Positions 58,185 to 64,000 of a DNA stretch of 64,000 nt are shown here, piece after piece. Source of the DNA: Pararge aegeria (taxonomy: Eukaryota > Arthropoda > Insecta > Lepidoptera > Nymphalidae); assembly GCF_905163445.1 (NCBI RefSeq), contig NC_053197.1:7750001-7814000 (forward strand). The letters are read 5' to 3'. Within the stretch, counting starts at the first letter, position 1; each line of letters starts with the position of its first letter. A program made the translations under genes and the position numbers. The notes under the pieces are model-generated. The model ran no database searches. It was not told the DNA's origin and worked only from the letters and a program-made list of their open reading frames with translations.

Positions 58185-58490
58185 GTCATCATCATCATTG
58201 CAAGCCCATTACCGGCCTGCAGAGCACAGGTACCCCTAGAATGAAAAGAGCTTGACTGTTGACCGCAACACTGGCGGAGTGCAGATTGGTGGAATTGACA
58301 AGCATTTGAAAACAACATGTAGAACTCCAAGACATGCAGTTTCTTCATAATGTTTTCCTTTACCTTTAAATCAAGTGCTTTTTTATTACTCAAATCGCAC
58401 ATAACTTCGAAAAATTATAGGACGAGCTTCAAACTCGGTCCACTCCAAAATGAAGCCGAATTCCTGACTAATAGGGTATTACCACTCTTT
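58185..58490 (-). mobile_element. SINE B, reverse copy, near full length
   Basis: ATCATCATCATTGCAAGCCC at the tail end; AATGTTTTCCTTTACCTTTAAA in the body; the reversed head ends near GGTATTACCACTC. Confidence 0.75.
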
Positions 58491-60861
58491 TAGTGCTGAT
58501 GTAGCATCGATAAAAATATTCCTAAGTTAATGTATCTGGAAGTCGAACTTAATGATGAATATTAAAACCTGTAAGAGAAAGGTCATTACACTCGCCACTT
58601 CCCTTCTCTTTCCTACGTCATGAGTGCCATGATTGTTTCCTTTACAAAGGAAAAAATTGAGCTTTAAAATAGTGTCATTAAAACACGGCAGCATCTTTCT
58701 CGTTTGCTTATGGTAATCAAGTTGACAAGTTGCAGGCTTTGATTTTGCACAGGCCCTCTCCGCCCGTACCTCTCCTCGTCACCTCGGTTTACTTTAGGAC
58801 GACAAACTGTGACGAAATTCGAAGCTCCTCAAATTGTTTATAGAGAACAATGTTTGCTGCGATGGAACAAAGATAAGGTGAAATTTTTCAGAACAAATTT
58901 ACTAGTATGGGATAGTTAAAATTATAAAAACATCGTATTTAATACTATATTAAACCAGCGGATCCGGTCCTTATGCCAGGAAAAGTAGCGCCACTATAAA
59001 AATTAAATTTAAAAAAAATTGTAAATCTATCGGTAGAGTAGATACTGGACGGTTATAGAATTTGTTCTAAGATACCTAGAGGGGAAGGTTTTATTACCTT
59101 GTTGCATTTAAAATGTACTAGCAACCTGTAGCTTTTGTCATCTCATAATAAGTAACAATAATGAAGATCGCACTGGCACTGGTTAAAAATTTGAAACCTC
59201 TCCAAGTTTTAAGCGAATTATATAGCGCGAAATAATGAAAGCATTTTATGGAATGCCGTTCCGCTTAACCATTTAGTTAAGCATTATTCTTACTCGGTAT
59301 TTAACGATATAATTTTAATTTAGAATGTTATCAACAAAAGCAGTTATAAATTTGAACAAGTTTAATATTGTAATAAAGTGAACAACGGAGAAGAGAACCC
59401 TCAGAATATTGTTTACTAACATGCCGTCACTTACAGTTGGATCGATGTACCCAATATATTACCGTAGTTTATACCTATGATTGGTTCAAGCACAAAACTT
59501 TGTGCGGTCCATCCCAATAGATCCTAAGAGCCTGCCTAATATCTTATCAGGACGTTTCACCCGCTCTTGCCGCAAACGTAAATCTTACCTTTACGGCCTC
59601 ACCTGTCGAAGGAATAATTTACTGCCGGCTTAAAACTTCTAAAGGAAAATCCCAAACACTTCTCAAGAAATAACTGAATAAGAAATATTCGATTGTACTC
59701 GCAGCGACAAGCTCCTGCCTTGACAGGGGGAAATTTTAACTTAAATCTGCCGTAATGGAATATAAATAAAATTTCAAATGCTATTTTCACAAAGTTTTCA
59801 TGTTTGAATGTTTTAATAACAAAAGTAACAACTGAGTTATACTCTTCTAAAGTTACTGATCAGTATGTGAGTAAAAAAAATCCTAGAAACAGTTGATTAT
59901 ACTAAGTTGACTAGGGAATTTTGGATCGCATTTTGTCAGATTCTGATTGCAGTAGGTCGTAGAATAGCACATTCAGGCGAAGATGAATGATGCATTTTAA
60001 CAGATTAAAATATGGGTAGAATGGATGTAGAAGAAAAAAAAACATTTAAATAAAACAATTGAAACGTTTCCTCTTGGTTTGACCGCGTTAATTTCTGGAT
60101 CTTTATTTTTATTATTTACTAGCCCATTTCCCAAGTAAGGTAGGCTAATTAAAAACATTGAGGTAACAATCTCAGGAGCCGCTGCAAAATAAATTAAGTC
60201 AGAAGGTAACAGTGTTGACGGCAATATAATAAATTTATCGCGTAGAAAGGGAAAAATGTATATGAGAAAAACTCACAAGAAATTAACCGCTGACAAAGTC
60301 CTGGGCAAACGCGCGAAATCGCTAGTAAAATAGGGTGTTTATTTATTGAGTTGTATCGAGATACCACGAATATCAGCACAAGTAGCGGAATGGGATTATT
60401 AATGCTGAAAAAAAGTAATTCATACTTTGTGCCAACGTTACTTAACTACCTAAAAACTTTCTTTAAAAATAAACTAAGCCACCGCAATAACAAATGTCTA
60501 AGATGTAAAGGTTTGAACGCAATTTGGAATATCTCAAGTAGTTCATAAGAGCAATCCATTAACATAAGTTTAAAGGACTTTTCCAATTTCAATCGAAGCT
60601 TAAGTCTAAATTATAAAGTTAAATTCATAATATATTCCCGAAGTTGTAAGTGTACACGAACTTGTCTGTAAGCCCTTTCATAAGTTTACGATGGAATTTC
60701 TCTGTATTAGCGAGAATTTCGTAACTTAATACAATTCCAGTGGGTAAGTACGAGTAGGTTGTTGATCAACGGGAAGTTTGTGACACTTCGCTTTATAAAC
60801 CTAACTAAAGACTACCAGCCATATTTTATTTGATATTCTATATTTTGGCCCGTGACATCTA
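58491..60861. other. No feature seen
   Basis: AT-rich; frames of 60-75 codons lack any recognisable signal. Confidence 0.45.
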
Positions 60862-61264
60862 TCTATTTATATATATAAAAGAGAAAGTGTGTGGGTATGT
60901 TCTGTATAGGCTCCGAAACGGCTGGACCGATTTCAATGAAACTTTCAGGGAATCTCCGGATTGACCTGGCGAGTAATCCTATAAAGGTTGGTGACGATCG
61001 GAACTCTCCTATTTTTGAACTGTCAAACTGTCAAATACAGCTTTTTTTTACTATGATGATATTTTATTGTTGGGTGTACATGGGTGTACATAATGATCTT
61101 CACCCGCTCGAGAAGACAATAAGACAATATAAGAGAATGAATACGGAGAGAAATAAATGATTTAATATATTATGAGACTTCAATTAAAAATTTAATGATG
61201 TAAGTTTATTGTTTAAATAAAATAAAGCAAAATCTAGCCCGGCGAAGCGGACAGGGTACGCTAG
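60862..61264 (+). mobile_element. Non-autonomous Helitron
   Basis: A|TCTATTTATATATATAAAAG at the left, and CTAGCCCGGCGAAGCGGACAG then GGTACGCTAG|T at the right. Contains AAACGGCTGGACCGATTTCAAT. The 89-codon frame within is not recognisable and is treated as chance. 403 bp. Confidence 0.8.
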
Positions 61265-61339
61265 TATTTTTTTTACAAAGGAACGTTTTGCTATCTAGTA
61301 AACGTTAATTATGAGGTTATTGTTGATGCGTTAATATAT

Positions 61340-61520
61340 ATTTAAAGATACTTTATCCAAACTAAAAATATTTGTAAAAGTGTGTCAGTTTGTCAGTCTG
61401 TTTGTTGTTTCCTTTGTTCGACTTAACAACCACCCATCTTAATAAAATTGAGCATATACATGGCTTGCATCCTGGAGATAGACATTGTATGTACTTTATC
61501 CCGGAGATTTTTTATCTGAA
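61340..61520 (+). mobile_element. Helitron-like repeat fragment
   Basis: AAAAGTGTGTCAGTTTGTCAG, TTAATAAAATTGAGCATATAC and TACTTTATCCCGGAGATTTTT belong to the same loose group as 46850-47110. Ends not defined. Confidence 0.4.
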
Positions 61521-61564
61521 AACGTAAGCACGTCGCTTGTTGTGCGTTCAAAATTTCCCGCTGT

Positions 61565-61885
61565 TGCTCGCTACACCAGCCATCCGAGCTCATTTCAGAA
61601 GCCTAGCATGCCGCCCAGGTTGCTGAGGATTTCCGGGAAAGTGGCTGGGGATCTCAGATAGATTTTGCGATGCTCTGTCACGCCCGTGCACTCCAGCATT
61701 ACTTGCGTATCATCTGCCTCCATTCATGCTCTACAAAAAGGGCTGTCAGTGATACCTATAATGGAAAAATGTCTGTTAAGGAGCTATGTCCTGTTATGAG
61801 TCCCACCACCTTCCTAAGTTTACTTCTGTCCAGGCGGAGTAGTTTGTAAGTTAGATGTTGGTTTAGGTTAGGGCAAGCTACTTTG
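61565..61885 (-). pseudogene. Degenerate LINE C-terminal fragment with zinc-knuckle
   Basis: On the minus strand the sequence encodes ITGHSSL, then with a one-base shift HFSIIGITDSPFCRA, an in-frame stop, and MEADDTQVMLECTGV followed by LSNLGGMLGF. The DSP-C-x2-(C)-x-H/E-C arrangement is the usual C-terminal zinc-binding end of Jockey-like LINE polymerases. At least one frameshift and two stops are visible. Confidence 0.7.
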
Positions 61886-62224
61886 GTTTGTGTACTATCT
61901 GTTACATTGGCCCAAAGTGAAAAGTGAAATGGGTCACCTTACTATGACATAAAAAATAATAACGGCGAATGACAAGTGCGGGGACCTATAACTTCAGTTT
62001 ATCCGGATTTTTACTTTTCCTTATCTTATCCTATTACAAAATACTGGAAATAATCGAAAGTTAGCTAGCTTAGAATATAGAACTATTAGTCAATTTCGCT
62101 GGGTAAGAAACTTTGGCTTAAGTCAGTAAGAAAATAGGTGTGACTTTATGCTAAAGAAACCCTATTGTTTTTTGGGATTAAAAATATCCTAAATATTAAT
62201 GCTGAGAATTAGACCACCAAATTG

Positions 62225-62360
62225 CATTCAAATTAAAAATTCATTTATTTCAAGAAGGCCTAATATAAGCACTTTTAAAACGTCAATTATGTCTGTTTGT
62301 AGTGACTCTAGAAGAAGCCGGCAAGAAACTCAGCAGTTGCTCTTTTAATTCAAATACATT
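62225..62360. repeat. Interspersed repeat, probably a LINE 3' region
   Basis: TTCATTTATTTCAAGAAGGCC and GAAGAAGCCGGCAAGAAACTC match the family at 46495, from an independent insertion. Confidence 0.55.
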
Positions 62361-63366
62361 TAGTAATTTTCTACTCATGCTTTACTAGCAATACTCTCAA
62401 CAAAAGAAAGAATCTATCTCTAATACTACCTACTGTTAGCCGCGGTTTCACCTGCATTAACTATAAGTCGTATGTATAATTATTGAAGCTTGCCATGCTT
62501 TTATCTTTATATTATTAGTATAAAAATAAATAAAACTACGCATTCGAGTTACTGAAAATGTTGCCTGTTACAAGAGTACGAAATATTTGAAATTTGCGAA
62601 AAGCTCCGTATCTTTACAGCAGACGAATCAAAAATGTTTACGACGTTGGAACGTGTACCGCCATTGCACGTTTAGACTTTAAAGGTGAAGTGGTTTTACT
62701 TATAACGAAATATGAAAATCTAATTATAAAGGTTGTGATATCTCAAATTATATAGGGTTCAAAGGGATCTTTTTCGCTGAATAAATATTTTGACTTCGGG
62801 AATTCAAATTATGGTGAAATTTCTCAATTGAGAAGATGTTTATTAAATGGAGAGATTCCCTGTCAACTAAAAGCTTACGTTGAAGTAAATAAGGAAATTC
62901 AAGCAGTGTATTATTTTATCAAAGAAGATCATTAAAGAGCTTTGGTAGATTAGATTACAAATTTCACAACTTTGGTAATCTAATATAACACTAAGATATA
63001 TATTTTTGACAATAACTTACTATGAATATTCTAAGATTGTGTGTGCAATTAAAACATGTATTTATATTTTATGTTCCTTATTAAGATTACACGTACTGAT
63101 CTGTCATGTTTGTAATTAGGTATATGCTTTTCAATAATTTATAACATCTTAAATGCAGTACGTAAAGTTTTGATTGAAACATCTTTGCAAAATGACGATA
63201 AACAGTACGTTACAAATTCAAGTTTAGTATACGAAACTCACACAACTTTAGTTATTTTATAAAGAGTAAAAATTTGTGTTTGTTTATTTGTAATTGATAA
63301 TTCTTTGAAACCGAAGTGACACAGGACTATATAAAAATAATGGTCTTTCGTAGATCTAAAAATACG
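62361..63366. other. No feature seen
   Basis: Very AT-rich and without frames of interest. Confidence 0.45.
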
Positions 63367-63414
63367 CGATTACAAATCTCATTTTGTCGGAAAACAAAAT
63401 TAGATTTGTAATCG
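63367..63414. repeat. Nested hairpin
   Basis: CGATTACAAATCT pairs with AGATTTGTAATCG; inside, ATTTTGT pairs with ACAAAAT. Confidence 0.85.
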
Positions 63415-63542
63415 TAATTTTTAGTAGATTAAGAAATTAATTACCTAATTCACAAACCATATTAGATCCTCCTAGTATTAAATTAGATGCATAGAACTAA
63501 AATAATATTAGATATATTATATAACCCTGTATAAAACGGGAA

Positions 63543-63709
63543 TGTTACGCCCTATCCGTGTGAGAAAATGTTAAAAATTTAATCGTGTACCGACCGCATT
63601 ATTGGCGGCGTCATATTGAGCTGACGCAAACGATCGGGTCAGTTGGGACTGAGGACGGAGGACTTTATTACGTCTGTTCAATAAAACTGTATTGGTATGT
63701 TGGCGTACA
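63543..63709 (+). other. Possible solo LTR-like segment
   Basis: Starts TGTTACGCCC and ends GGCGTACA, with GGGACTGAGGACGGAGG and TTCAATAAAACTG inside, an arrangement seen in LTRs. No target duplication was found, so this is tentative. Confidence 0.2.
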
Positions 63710-63877
63710 TTCATCATCATAATATGCTTGCTAAAAAAATAATAACAAAATGTGAACTTGAAAATAGCGAAGGAAATAAAAGGTGACTTTTACAGATGTA
63801 GAAACTAGAACGTACAGTTAGTAGGAAAAACTCATTGAATTCGGTTGTTAAGATTGAATGAAAATGCTGTATATCAT

Positions 63878-63955
63878 CATCATCATCATCATTATCATCA
63901 TATCAACCCATTACCGGCCCTTAGAGGGCACGGGTCTCCTCCTACAATGATTCCC
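63878..63955 (-). mobile_element. SINE B, 3' end, cut by the window edge region
   Basis: Long ATCATCATC run, then ATATCAACCCATTACCGGCCC and CACGGGTCTCCTCCTACAATG. The rest is not recognisable before the window ends. Confidence 0.65.
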
Positions 63956-64000
63956 GTAGATATCCGTTTTGAAGTTACTAACAAGCCATCGTTACTTGTT

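Overview
This window looks like lepidopteran (moth or butterfly) nuclear DNA, possibly from a nymphalid butterfly, though that rank is a guess. It is AT-rich, has no operons and almost no coding sequence. Short interspersed repeats of several tRNA-headed families recur throughout, along with small Helitrons ending CTAG|T and degraded LINEs. The only convincing host gene is an RR-1 chitin-binding cuticular protein at 22489-23298 on the minus strand. It lies in a local GC-rich island and has a TATA box and a poly(A) signal. A weaker candidate is a short first coding exon at 17534-17565 (minus): a start codon followed by a GTAAGT donor.

The most striking structure is at 8352-14315. It is a 5,964-bp non-coding foldback element bounded by a perfect 9-bp target-site duplication. 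Its ends are inverted repeats of about 582 bp each. Inside each arm is a tandem array of about 165-170-bp units, roughly 18 copies in the left arm and 11 inverted copies in the right, meeting at a short asymmetric spacer. The architecture and 9-bp duplication resemble Drosophila FB (Foldback) elements and the MULE-type transposition footprint. I know of no such lepidopteran element. It appears to have inserted into an older interspersed repeat, whose two halves flank it.

The second landmark is an RTE-like non-LTR retrotransposon at 28205-31129 (minus). It has an uninterrupted endonuclease plus reverse-transcriptase frame, a (GAT)n tail starting at the stop codon and a perfect 14-bp target-site duplication. 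A 5'-truncated relative at 38604-39013 also has a 14-bp duplication, and shorter fragments lie near 16150, 24416 and 46372. One SINE family (called B here) ends in the same kind of GGTTGA-(GAT)n tail, suggesting this LINE mobilised it.

Layout: 1-6197 mostly featureless; 6198-7260 Helitron, SINE A and Helitron fragments; 7897-7973 SINE C hairpin; 8205-14360 foldback in its host repeat; 16000-19740 SINE and LINE debris plus the candidate exon; 20640-20930 TE debris; 22254-23400 cuticle gene; 26600-27113 hairpin and SINE B; 28191-32412 LINEs; 32756-33150 SINE D and palindromes; 33838-36700 SINEs, a Helitron end and a nested SINE-in-SINE; 38590-39661 LINE, SINE C and SINE A; 41560-51027 scattered SINEs; 51592-52061 Helitron; 52070-57780 mostly unannotated with several hairpins; 57785-64000 SINEs, a Helitron, LINE remnants and a final SINE B fragment. 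Family names A-F are local labels. Repeat identities rest on comparison within the window and general knowledge of lepidopteran repeats, not on a database search.
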